DNA of 64,000 nt from Actinomycetospora termitidis (lineage in GTDB: Bacteria; Actinomycetota; Actinomycetes; Mycobacteriales; Pseudonocardiaceae), in the NCBI RefSeq assembly GCF_030286555.1, contig NZ_JASVWF010000001.1, forward strand, positions 1,539,279 to 1,603,278. Reading direction: 5' to 3'. This document shows, in pieces, positions 55,699 through 63,698 of the stretch (positions within the stretch are counted from its first letter, which is position 1; each line of letters opens with the position of its first letter). The position numbers were made by a program, and so were the translations under genes. Below the pieces are notes generated by a model. It was not told the DNA's origin and ran no database searches. It was given only the letters and a program-made list of their open reading frames with translations.

Positions 55699-56805
55699 CG
55701 GTGCGAGGCCCGCCCCGGTCTCCATCTGCGGCACGTAGTGGTCGGTGAAGACCTGCGCGATCAGCTCGCGCCGGCTGCGGACGCCGACCTTGGCGAACAC
55801 GCGCTTGAGGTGGTCCTGCACGGTGTAGGCCGACAGGTGCAGCGCCCGCGCGATGTCCGTGGTGTCCACGCCCTGGAGCACCTGCGCCACCACGTCGCGC
55901 TCGCGACCGGTGAGCCCGTAGGACGCCACCACGAGCGGGATGATCTCCGGCGGCCGGGCGTCGTCGATCGTCACGACGACGTCCGGGGTGCCGCCGTGCC
56001 GGCTGACCAGCGGTGAGGCGTGCGCGACCACCCAGCCGCCGCTCGTGGAGCGCATGCGCGCGCGGGGCGTGGTGGCGCCGGGGGTGACGCTCGCGCGCCG
56101 GGCCGCCGCGACGAGGGCACGGACGATCTGGGGGAGCTGCGCAGCGCCGAGGTCCGTGCAGCCGAGGTCGGCGAGGCGCTCGGCCGCGCCCAGGTTGGCC
56201 TGGGCGACCTCGCCCGCGGCGTCGATCACGAGGACGGCGGGGCCGGACGCCCGCACCCGGCCGTCGGCGCCCACCGCGGCGGCGATCAGCCCGCTGCGCA
56301 CCCCGCGGGCCAGGCCCTCCGAGATGGACGCCACGAACGCCTGCTCGGCCGCGGTGAAGGAGCGCCCGTCCCCGTGGAACAGCGCGAGCGCGCCCCAGAC
56401 GACGCCGTCGACCCGCAGGGTGGTCCGCAGCTCGTCGGAGAAGCCCCACACCGGCGCGAACAGCTCCTCGTACCGCCGGGACCGGAGGAGGTCGCCGTCG
56501 GTGCTCCCGTGCAGCGTGATCACGCCGCCCTCGGAGCGGGAGAGCGAGTGGAAGTCGTAGACGTCCTCGACCTCGTACTCGTGGAACGACCACTCGACGT
56601 CGTGGTCGTCGTCCAGCCCACCGCTCTTCACGTTCGCGGTGACGATGTGCGTGCTCGGGTCGAGCGAGGCGAAGCAGCTCGCCGCGAACGGCATCGCGCG
56701 GTGCAGCGTCTCCATCGCGGTGCGCCCGAACGTCTGCCAGTCCAGGCCGGCCACCGCGAGGGCGTCGATCTGCCCGCGGACCCGCTCGGCGCTCAGGGCG
56801 GTCAT
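55675..56805 (-). CDS. GAF-like domain LuxR-family regulator
   Basis: A 376-residue protein. The N-terminal 200 residues are GAF/PAS-like (GFSDELRTTLRVDGVVWGALALFHGDGRSF), and the C-terminus is a LuxR HTH (LTGRERDVVAQVLQGVDTTDIARALHLSAYTVQDHLKRVF; landmarks LTGRERDVV, LSAYTVQDHLKRVF). It would sense a small ligand and activate transcription. Two similar palindromes lie in the divergent gap before the RidA gene. Confidence 0.88.
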   Translation of the reverse strand: MTALSAERVRGQIDALAVAGLDWQTFGRTAMETLHRAMPFAASCFASLDPSTHIVTANVKSGGLDDDHDVEWSFHEYEVEDVYDFHSLSRSEGGVITLHGSTDGDLLRSRRYEELFAPVWGFSDELRTTLRVDGVVWGALALFHGDGRSFTAAEQAFVASISEGLARGVRSGLIAAAVGADGRVRASGPAVLVIDAAGEVAQANLGAAERLADLGCTDLGAAQLPQIVRALVAAARRASVTPGATTPRARMRSTSGGWVVAHASPLVSRHGGTPDVVVTIDDARPPEIIPLVVASYGLTGRERDVVAQVLQGVDTTDIARALHLSAYTVQDHLKRVFAKVGVRSRRELIAQVFTDHYVPQMETGAGLAPSGWFAAS

Positions 56806-56843
56806 GTGACACAGCGTAGCTCCTGCTAGGGCGTTCGAGGTAT

Positions 56844-56881
56844 CCCAGACTTCTGGGGTGCGGATCGCCCAGATCGCTGGG
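56844..56881. promoter_or_regulatory. Paired palindromes between the LuxR and RidA genes
   Basis: CCCAGACTTCTGGG (56844-56857) and CCCAGATCGCTGGG (56868-56881) share the half-sites CCCAG/CTGGG and lie 24 bp apart centre to centre. The position in the divergent gap suggests binding by the LuxR-family product to control the RidA and flavoprotein genes. Confidence 0.65.
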
Positions 56882-56918
56882 ATGGGCGTCCCGACGGCGG
56901 GTCGGCAGGCTTCTCCCC

Positions 56919-57332
56919 ATGACGAACACCGAAGTCGACCGTACGATCCGGATCAACCCGACGACCTGGAACCAGGGCTTCGCCTACGACCAGGCGCAAC
57001 TCCGCCCGGCCCCGGTGCAGTTACTCACCGTCGCCGGCCAGGGCTCGATCGACGCCGACGGCAGTCTGCTGCACGCGGACGACATGGCCGCCCAGATGGC
57101 GCTCGCGATGGGCAACGTCGAGGACCTCCTCGAGCGGGCCGCCATGGACCTGCGCGACGTCCTCCGACTGACGGTCTACGTGACCGACATGGACGCCGCC
57201 CTCGGCGCCTACCGGGTGCTCGTCGAGCGGCTCACGGCTCTCGGCGCCACCCCGCCCGCCACCCTCGTCGAGGTCTCCCGCCTCGCCGTCCCCGGCATGT
57301 GCGTCGAGATCAATGCGACCGCCGGCCGCTGA
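56919..57332 (+). CDS. RidA/YjgF-family protein
   Basis: A 137-residue RidA-fold protein; members hydrolyse reactive enamines/imines or act in catabolic pathways. DVLRLTVYVTDMDAALGAYRVL and PGMCVEINATA (conserved Arg is absent in this last strand, where PGxLVEIEA... is usual) are visible. Lack of the conserved Arg suggests a non-deaminase subgroup. It precedes the FAD oxidoreductase by 62 bp. Confidence 0.85.
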   Translation: MTNTEVDRTIRINPTTWNQGFAYDQAQLRPAPVQLLTVAGQGSIDADGSLLHADDMAAQMALAMGNVEDLLERAAMDLRDVLRLTVYVTDMDAALGAYRVLVERLTALGATPPATLVEVSRLAVPGMCVEINATAGR

Positions 57333-57394
57333 GCTCCGCCCCGCAGCCCCCGTCGTCCCCACCCCTCGCACCACCCCCTCGAAGGAGATTCGCC

Positions 57395-58744
57395 ATGACC
57401 GCCGCATCCGCCGTCTCGTCCGCCACGACCGCATCCCCCGCGACCCGTTCGGCTTCTGACCCCGGCTACGACGCCGCGGTCGCCGCCTTCAACACCGCCC
57501 ACCGACCGTGCCCCGCCCTGGTGGTGGAGGCCCGCAGTCCCGACGACGTCGTCGCCGCGGTCCGCCGCGCCCGCGGGGAGGGGCTCCCGATCGCCGTCCA
57601 GGCCACCGGGCACGGTCTCGCCTCCGACCTCGCCGGCTCGCTGCTCGTGTCCCTCCGGGACCTCGACGCCGTGCGGATCGACCCGGAACGCCGGGTCGCC
57701 GTCGTCGGCGGCGGGGCCACGTGGGCGCAGGTCATCGCCGCGGCCACCCCTCATGGCCTGGCGCCGATCTGCGGCTCCTCGTCGGGGGTCGGGGTCGCCG
57801 GCTTCCTGCTCGGCGGCGGCCACGGCCCGCTCTCCCGCGAGTACGGGGTCGGCTCGGACCACCTGCTGCGGGCCCGCCTGGTGAGCGGCGCCGGCGAGCT
57901 GGTCGACACCGACGACGACCCCGACCTGCTCGCCGCCCTCCGCGGCGGCAAGTCCGGGTTCGGGATCGTCGTCGAGCTCGAGGTCGCGCTGCACCCGATC
58001 ACGCGCCTGTACGGCGGTGGCGTGTTCCTGCCCGGCGAGGCCGCGCCGACGGTCCTGCCGGCCTGGCGGGACTGGGTCACGACGCTGCCCGAGCACGCCT
58101 CCAGCTCGGTCGCGCTCCTCCGCCTGCCCGCGGATCCGGCGCTGCCGCCGCCCCTGCAGGGCCGCTTCGTGGTGCACCTCCGGTTCACGACGACGGCGTC
58201 CGCCGACGACGGCGAGGCGCTGTTTGCGCCGATGCGGGACCTGGGCCGGGGCGAGCGCAGCGACGGGGGAGATTCCGTCGAGCCGATCGCCGACCTCGTC
58301 ACCGAGATGCCGTTCGCCGCGATCGACGCGGTGCACGCCGACCCGACCGAGCCGATGCCGACCTGGGACGGCTCGGCCCTGCTCGGCGAGCTGCCCGACA
58401 CCGCGATCGACGCCCTGCTCGCCGTGGCGGGGCCGGGCGTGGAGACGCCGCTGATCATGGCCGAGCTGCGGGCCTTCGGCGGGGCGATCACGCGGGCGCC
58501 GGAGCTCGACTCGGTCGCCGGTCGGCAGGCACCGTTCGGGCTCTACGCCCTCGCGCCGATGGTGCCTCCGCTGGCGGGGGTCACGCCCGTCGTCGTGCAG
58601 GGCGTGACGGACGCGGTCGCGCCGTGGACGGTCGGCGCGCTGCCGAACTTCCTCGGCGCCGCCCACGGCGGGGTCCTGCCCGCCCTCTGGGACGACGCGA
58701 CCGCCACCCGGCTCGCCGCCACGAGGCGCACCTACGGCTGGTGA
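57395..58744 (+). CDS. FAD-linked oxidoreductase (BBE family)
   Basis: A 449-residue berberine-bridge-enzyme-like oxidase. His73 (ATGHGLAS) is the covalent FAD site. The second (Cys) site is Ser here (GSSSGVGVAGFLLGGG), so attachment is probably through one bond only. The C-terminus has the usual substrate-binding strands. GAAGGAG precedes the ATG. With RidA next door, it may oxidise a natural product or sugar. Convergent overlap of 13 bp with the NmrA gene. Confidence 0.88.
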   Translation: MTAASAVSSATTASPATRSASDPGYDAAVAAFNTAHRPCPALVVEARSPDDVVAAVRRARGEGLPIAVQATGHGLASDLAGSLLVSLRDLDAVRIDPERRVAVVGGGATWAQVIAAATPHGLAPICGSSSGVGVAGFLLGGGHGPLSREYGVGSDHLLRARLVSGAGELVDTDDDPDLLAALRGGKSGFGIVVELEVALHPITRLYGGGVFLPGEAAPTVLPAWRDWVTTLPEHASSSVALLRLPADPALPPPLQGRFVVHLRFTTTASADDGEALFAPMRDLGRGERSDGGDSVEPIADLVTEMPFAAIDAVHADPTEPMPTWDGSALLGELPDTAIDALLAVAGPGVETPLIMAELRAFGGAITRAPELDSVAGRQAPFGLYALAPMVPPLAGVTPVVVQGVTDAVAPWTVGALPNFLGAAHGGVLPALWDDATATRLAATRRTYGW

Positions 58745-59526
58745 GCCGGCACGGCGTCGACCCGGATCGCCTCCCGGCCCAGGAGGGTCGGGACGGCCGG
58801 GTCGACGTCGGCGGCCTCGCCCCGCCGGTAGTGCGCATAGTCCTCGACGAGCCCGTCGAGCTGCCACGGCGGCAGCATCCCGGCGAGCGCGTCGCGGAAC
58901 ACGTCCTCGGGCAGGTCGACGAACCGGGCCCCGACCGCGGCGGCCATCTCGGCGTGGGTGACCGCGGTCGGTCCGGTCAGCGTGTAGGTCGCGCCCGCGT
59001 GCCCGTCCGCGGTGAGTACCACGGCGGCGACCGCGGCGATGTCGCGCACGTCGATCACGCTCACCCGGGCGTCACCGATCGGTGCCCCCAGCACGCCGTC
59101 GTGCAGGGCGCCGAGCACGGCCTGGGCGAACAGGTTCGGCCGCAGCACCGTCACGTCGAGCGGCAGCGACGCCACGTGCGCCTCGACCTCCGCGTGCCAG
59201 CGCAGGAACCGCACCGGCGAGTCCGGGCGGGCGCCGAGCTGGGAGAGCAGCACCAGCCGGCGCACTCCCGTAGCCACGGCCGCATCGGCGCACCGGATCT
59301 GCTGCTCCGCCGCGCGCTCCGACGAGGGCGTGTTGAGGAACAGGGCGTCGACCCCCTCGAGGGCCCGGGCCACCGAGGCGGCGTCGTCGAGGTCGGCCAC
59401 CACCTCGCCCGGCGTCCCTGTCGGCCGTCGCGTCATCGCCCGCACGTCCACCCCACGTGCCGCGAGCTCCGGCACGAGCTCCGTGCCGACCATCCCGGTC
59501 GCCCCGGTCACGAGCACCGTCGTCAT
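58732..59526 (-). CDS. NmrA-type NAD(P)-binding protein (atypical SDR)
   Basis: A 264-residue Rossmann protein with GATGMVGTELVPEL at the N-terminus, VDALFLNTPSSERAAEQQI and RFLRWHAEVEAHVAS, matching NmrA/QOR2-like atypical SDRs that reduce quinones or sense NAD(P). ATG at 59526. Two palindromes lie directly upstream, typical of a repressor target. Confidence 0.85.
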   Translation of the reverse strand: MTTVLVTGATGMVGTELVPELAARGVDVRAMTRRPTGTPGEVVADLDDAASVARALEGVDALFLNTPSSERAAEQQIRCADAAVATGVRRLVLLSQLGARPDSPVRFLRWHAEVEAHVASLPLDVTVLRPNLFAQAVLGALHDGVLGAPIGDARVSVIDVRDIAAVAAVVLTADGHAGATYTLTGPTAVTHAEMAAAVGARFVDLPEDVFRDALAGMLPPWQLDGLVEDYAHYRRGEAADVDPAVPTLLGREAIRVDAVPAHQP

Positions 59527-59544
59527 CGTCTCCACCTCCGCATC

Positions 59545-59603
59545 GAGAGCACTGCTCTCGCCAAGGTGGCACACCGGTCGTCGGGAAGCAAGAGCAGTGC
59601 TCT
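59545..59603. promoter_or_regulatory. Paired TetR-type palindromes (AGAGCA-n-TGCTCT)
   Basis: GAGAGCACTGCTCTC (59545-59559) and AGAGCAGTGCTCT (59591-59603) are the same palindrome with different centres, 45 bp apart centre to centre. They flank the promoter of the NmrA-type gene, and the second touches the stop codon of the ACAD-like gene. No TetR gene is adjacent; this motif is common for TetR regulators of such reductases. Confidence 0.65.
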
Positions 59604-60748
59604 CACTCCGGGGTGAGGCGCCGGCGACCGATGCCGCGGTCGGCCTCCGCGGAGTAGAAGACGTGCCCCGCGACCGCGTGCAGGTCGCGGAAGCAGCGCT
59701 GCAGCGGGTCGTCCAGCCGCATCGCGGAGGCGCCGCCGTGGCGGTAGCAGACGTCGACGACGTCGACCGCGGTGCGCAGCGCGTGCGCGGTCGCCATCGC
59801 GAGCCGGCCCTGAGCGCGCGGGTCGGGGGCGCCGGCGAGGACGGAGGTCCACAGCTCGGCCGCCGCGGCGTCCGCGAAGGCCCGCGCGGCGGCCAGCGCG
59901 GACTCGGCGCGGCCGACGTCCGCCTGCACCTCGGAGTCCTCGGCGACCGACCACCGGGACTGCACTCCGCGGGTCTTGGCGCGTGCGCGCTCCACGAACT
60001 CGTCGACCGCACGGCGCGCGACCCCGAGCGGGAAGGCGACGACCCCGACGTTGACCAGGTCGCCGATGCCGAAGCGGGCGTAGGGCCCCTCGTGGTCGCA
60101 GCGCGCCGACGCCGCGACGAACGTGCGCTGGGCGGGCACCCACACCTCCTGGACCTGCAGGTCGTGGCTGCCGGTGCCCCGCAGGCCCATGGTGTCCCAG
60201 TGGTCGACCACGCCCACCTCGTCGTCGGCCAGGAAGACGACGCGGACCTCGGGCCCCTCCGTGCCGGGGACGACGGCCCCGACCTGGTGCCACGGCGTGT
60301 GCTTCACCCCCGAGTTCCACTCCCAGCGTCCCGTCACCCGGAAGCCCTCGCCGTCGGGGACGGCGCTGCCGCTCGGGGCGAAGACGCAGCTGGCCCCCGC
60401 GCCCGGCCGCGGCGCGAGCAGGTCGGCGGCGACCGCGGGGTCGAGGCGGGCGAAGAACGACGACGCCGTCATCCCGATCAGCGCCGCCCAGGCCGTGGAG
60501 GCGTCCGCGTGCGCGAGGCGCTCGATCAGGTCCAGGATCGTCGCGGGGTCCGCCTCCAGCCCGCCGAGGTCCCGGACGCGCTGCAGGCGGAACACCCCGG
60601 CGTCCTCCAGGGACGTCGCCAGCTCCGCCGGCACCGTGCACGCCCGCTCGGTCTCGGCGGCCCGGGCGCGGATCTCCGGCAGGAGGGCGTCCACCCGCGA
60701 CCGGACGTCGTCGAGGGACGGGGCGGGAGGACTGCTGACCCGGGTCAC
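59603..60748 (-). CDS. Acyl-CoA-dehydrogenase-fold flavin monooxygenase (group D)
   Basis: A 381-residue protein of the HsaA/HpaB/IacA-like branch, which hydroxylates aromatic or indole compounds with FADH2 from a partner reductase. The N-terminal helices, FRVTGRWEWNSGVKHTPW and WDTMGLRGTGSHDLQV are the usual signs. (Landmarks: GRWEWNSGVKH, MGLRGTGSHDL.) The gene follows glxA on the same strand (10-bp gap). No flavin reductase is next to it. Confidence 0.85.
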   Translation of the reverse strand: MTRVSSPPAPSLDDVRSRVDALLPEIRARAAETERACTVPAELATSLEDAGVFRLQRVRDLGGLEADPATILDLIERLAHADASTAWAALIGMTASSFFARLDPAVAADLLAPRPGAGASCVFAPSGSAVPDGEGFRVTGRWEWNSGVKHTPWHQVGAVVPGTEGPEVRVVFLADDEVGVVDHWDTMGLRGTGSHDLQVQEVWVPAQRTFVAASARCDHEGPYARFGIGDLVNVGVVAFPLGVARRAVDEFVERARAKTRGVQSRWSVAEDSEVQADVGRAESALAAARAFADAAAAELWTSVLAGAPDPRAQGRLAMATAHALRTAVDVVDVCYRHGGASAMRLDDPLQRCFRDLHAVAGHVFYSAEADRGIGRRRLTPE

Positions 60749-60758
60749 CCGACCCGTT

Positions 60759-62702
60759 CTACGGCACCCGCACCATCGATCCCACCGACGGCACCCCGCG
60801 GTCGTCGACGAGGACCAGCATGTAGTTGCCGACCTGCATCGTCTCCAGGTCCGGCGGCAGCGTCAGCTCCAGCGCCCCGGGCCCGGCGGGCCGGGCGTCG
60901 ACCGCGATCGAGAACTGGTCCACCGCGGTCACGTGCGTCGAGGACATCAGGCGCATCAGGCGCACCTTCCCGATCCGCTCGGCGTCGGGGGTCTCCACCC
61001 GCACCGTCGTGCCGCGGCGCATCGTGTCCGGTGCCGCGGTGATCTCCGGTCGGTCCCCGCCCTGGAAGAGGTACGGCGGGCTGTAGATCTCCAGGCGCTG
61101 CTCGAACGTGCCCGGGATCGTGTTGCGCTCGTCGTCGAAGAGCGGGTCCGAACCCGCCGTCAGGACCCGGCCGTCGGGCAGCAGGACCGCCTGCCCGTGG
61201 TAGTTCCGACCCACGTGCGGGTCGGCCGCCTCGACCAGCGTCCCGCCCGGCTCGGCGGTCGGGCGGAGCAGGTGGGCGTCCAGGACGTCGGAGTCGCCCT
61301 TGCCGCGGTAGTCGCGCGAGCCGTGGCTGATGAGCATCGAGTCGTCGGGCAGCGTCGTGAGGTTGGGGTAGCGGACGGGGTCGGGCAGGACCGGACCCGA
61401 ACGGAACGCGGGGTCCGGTGCGTCCAGGTCGATCTCGTCGATGCGTCCGGTGGTCAGGGGACTCTCTCCGATACCGCCCCCGCCGACGACGACCATCCGC
61501 TGGTCCTGCACCGGCCCCAACCAGGCCGAGCCGCCGGTCTCGAGGAGGTTCGGGTCGCGCAGCCCGGGGACGGGGGTGATGACGTTGGTGTCGAGGTCCC
61601 AGAACCCGGGCAGTCGTCCGGCCTCGGCGGGCCCGTAGCCGGAGTTCGTGCCGGTGTAGAACAGCCGGCCCGGTTCCCCGGTGGCGAAGACGGACGGGTA
61701 GGTCGGGAAGTACTGGGTGAGCTGCTTGTCCTCGACGAAGCGGTTGGTCCGCGGGTCGAAGTGCTCGGTCTCGCCGTTGAGGACGTTGCCGATGTTGTCG
61801 AGCCCGGACAGCGTCAGGACGTCGCCGTTGGGCAGCGGGGTCAGCGTCGGGTACCAGCGCGCGAAGTCCATGTCGTCGACGCGGGTCCAGGTCTCCGCGA
61901 CCGGATCGAAGGTGAACGCGGTGTCGGTGCCCTGGTAGTTCTGCTTGTCGAGCGTGAGGGCCTCACCGAGCCCGTAGACGTCCTTGCCCGCGTCGGCGTC
62001 GAGGCCCGTGATCGCGTACTGCAGTCCGGGCTGGAGCGTGATGCCCTGCGGGCCGGGTGCCACGGCCTCGACGAAGACGCGCTCCTCGGCGGCGGTCACG
62101 GTGGCGCCGGTGCGGGTGGCGACCTTCGCCGCCGGCGGCACCACGTTCGGCCGGATCGTGCGGTAGGCCTTGCCCTCCGGGGAGACGAACTCCGTGCCCG
62201 CGGGGATGTCGCGTGCGACGTCGGGGTTCTCGTTCTTCACCCGCATCGCGCCGCCCGCGTAGGTCACGGCCCCGTCGAGCTTCTCGTAGCGGGCCGTGCC
62301 GCCCGCGACGAGCAACCGGCCGTCGGGAAGGAGCGTCTGCCCTGCGCAGAACATGTCGTCGGGGACCGGGATGACCCGGGACTCGCCGGTCGCGGGGTCG
62401 TAGAGAAGGCTCTTGAGTGCCTTCGTCGCGAACATGTCCTCCTTGTTGCCCGAGCCCGCGATCAACATGATCTTGCCGCTGGGCAGCAGGGCGGAGTGGA
62501 TCGCGTTGACGCGCTGGTCGACGGGGAGGTCGAGGACGTCCCACTTGCCGAACTCGCGCTGGTACTCGAGGGAGTTGATCAGTCGCTGGTACTGCCAGTC
62601 CTGCACGTAGGCGACGGCCGGCGGCAGGTTGACGCCCATCAGGACGGCGAGGGCGATGGCGGTCAGGGCGAGAGGTCGCAGGCGGCGCGATCGGCGCAGC
62701 AC
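60759..62702 (-). CDS. glxA: Copper radical oxidase, GlxA/galactose-oxidase type
   Basis: A 647-residue secreted or membrane-attached kelch protein. It has an N-terminal hydrophobic signal (residues 11-31). The residues for the Tyr-Cys cofactor and copper site match galactose oxidase: Cys119 (DDMFCAGQ; Cys228), Tyr in FARWYPTL (Tyr272), Tyr-His in GRNYHGQA (Tyr495/His496) and His in STHVTAVDQ (His581). Actinobacterial GlxA acts in glycan deposition at the cell surface and needs copper delivery, which fits the copper genes about 8-13 kb away. The cslA partner usually adjacent in Streptomyces is absent here. Confidence 0.9.
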   Translation of the reverse strand: MLRRSRRLRPLALTAIALAVLMGVNLPPAVAYVQDWQYQRLINSLEYQREFGKWDVLDLPVDQRVNAIHSALLPSGKIMLIAGSGNKEDMFATKALKSLLYDPATGESRVIPVPDDMFCAGQTLLPDGRLLVAGGTARYEKLDGAVTYAGGAMRVKNENPDVARDIPAGTEFVSPEGKAYRTIRPNVVPPAAKVATRTGATVTAAEERVFVEAVAPGPQGITLQPGLQYAITGLDADAGKDVYGLGEALTLDKQNYQGTDTAFTFDPVAETWTRVDDMDFARWYPTLTPLPNGDVLTLSGLDNIGNVLNGETEHFDPRTNRFVEDKQLTQYFPTYPSVFATGEPGRLFYTGTNSGYGPAEAGRLPGFWDLDTNVITPVPGLRDPNLLETGGSAWLGPVQDQRMVVVGGGGIGESPLTTGRIDEIDLDAPDPAFRSGPVLPDPVRYPNLTTLPDDSMLISHGSRDYRGKGDSDVLDAHLLRPTAEPGGTLVEAADPHVGRNYHGQAVLLPDGRVLTAGSDPLFDDERNTIPGTFEQRLEIYSPPYLFQGGDRPEITAAPDTMRRGTTVRVETPDAERIGKVRLMRLMSSTHVTAVDQFSIAVDARPAGPGALELTLPPDLETMQVGNYMLVLVDDRGVPSVGSMVRVP

Positions 62703-62741
62703 GACGGCCTCCTCTCGGGGGAGGTCGGTCGGGGTCCGGGA

Positions 62742-63269
62742 TCAGACCGGGACCGGCGGCCCCCTGGCCGCCGTCGCCTCCACCGGTCGTCCGGACCGAC
62801 GTTCTTCCCGACGTCGGGTCGGTACGGCGGCGCGGGTGGCGGACGTGGGCTCGGGACGGCACCACCACCGACGGACCAGCACGCGGTCCGCGGCGTCGCG
62901 GAGGTCGTCGGCGAGACGGGCGCCGCCGAGCAGGAGCAGGGCGGCGGCCAGGGCGGCGGCACCGTGCACGCCGAGCGCCGCGACGGCCGTCACGACGTGG
63001 TGGTCGGCGGCCGCGAGAACGGCCTCCAGCGCGACCTGGCCCAGGATCAGGACCGCGAGCGCCGTCCACGGACCGCGACAGACGCGCCCGGTGCGCAGGG
63101 CGACCAGCGAGACCGCCGCGCTGAGGGCGACGACGACGGTGAGGACGATGCCCGTGGGGCGGGCCCCGCCGCCGACCAGGTGGGCGCCCAGTGCGAGCGC
63201 CGTGGCGAGCGCGGCCGCGACGGGGACACGGCGGAGACCGGTGTCCGCTTTGTGTCCGTTCGTCCGCAC
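62742..63269 (-). CDS. Small membrane protein, unknown
   Basis: A 175-residue protein with about four membrane segments (residues 15-120) and an Arg/Pro-rich cytoplasmic tail. The middle has DHHVVTAVAALGVHGAAAL, where His residues lie in or near the membrane. No family is recognised. It precedes glxA on the same strand (39-bp gap) and may share its transcript. A copy of the 16-bp near-palindrome lies at 62805-62820. Confidence 0.55.
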   Translation of the reverse strand: MRTNGHKADTGLRRVPVAAALATALALGAHLVGGGARPTGIVLTVVVALSAAVSLVALRTGRVCRGPWTALAVLILGQVALEAVLAAADHHVVTAVAALGVHGAAALAAALLLLGGARLADDLRDAADRVLVRRWWCRPEPTSATRAAVPTRRREERRSGRPVEATAARGPPVPV

Positions 63270-63370
63270 GGGACCACTGTAGGTGCCCGTGCACGGAGCT
63301 CGAGCAGGGCCCGTGTCCCCGGATGAGCGATCCGACGTGACGCTCGGTCACACCGATCTGACATCGCGCC

Positions 63371-63625
63371 CTACTGGCGGTATCCCTCGACCGTCGAGGC
63401 GTCGCGCTCGTGCGCCTCTCCGGGGTCCTCGCCCGCGTCCCGCTGGGCCTGACGCTGGCGCTTGAGGTCGAAGAGCCGGTCGCGCTCGATCTGCAGCTCG
63501 CGCATGCGGTCGGCGTCGGCCTCGCTCAGCCCGCCGTGGCTGCGGTTGCGGATCTCGTGCTCGGCCTCGGCGTTCTCGTCGATCGCGCGCGCGAGCTCGT
63601 CGTCGGTGCGGGGTTCGTCGGCCAT
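63371..63625 (-). CDS. DUF2630 family protein
   Basis: An 84-residue coiled-coil-like protein: LARAIDENAEAEHEIR, GLSEADADRMRELQIERDRLFDLKRQRQAQR and VEGYRQ match DUF2630. (Landmarks: AEAEHEIRN, FDLKRQRQAQRDAGEDP.) No function is known. ATG at 63625; an ATG 12 bp upstream is possible. Confidence 0.8.
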   Translation of the reverse strand: MADEPRTDDELARAIDENAEAEHEIRNRSHGGLSEADADRMRELQIERDRLFDLKRQRQAQRDAGEDPGEAHERDASTVEGYRQ

Positions 63626-63698
63626 GCGGTGAAGCATCGCGCACCCGTCCAGCCCTGGCAGCCCCGATCCGATATGACGACCGCGGCGGTCGAGATGG

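Noticed and set aside
58732..60012. Extended N-terminus for the NmrA-type protein
   Set aside because: The Rossmann motif begins right after the ATG at 59526; the extension crosses the paired operators and the neighbouring gene in a non-coding frame.
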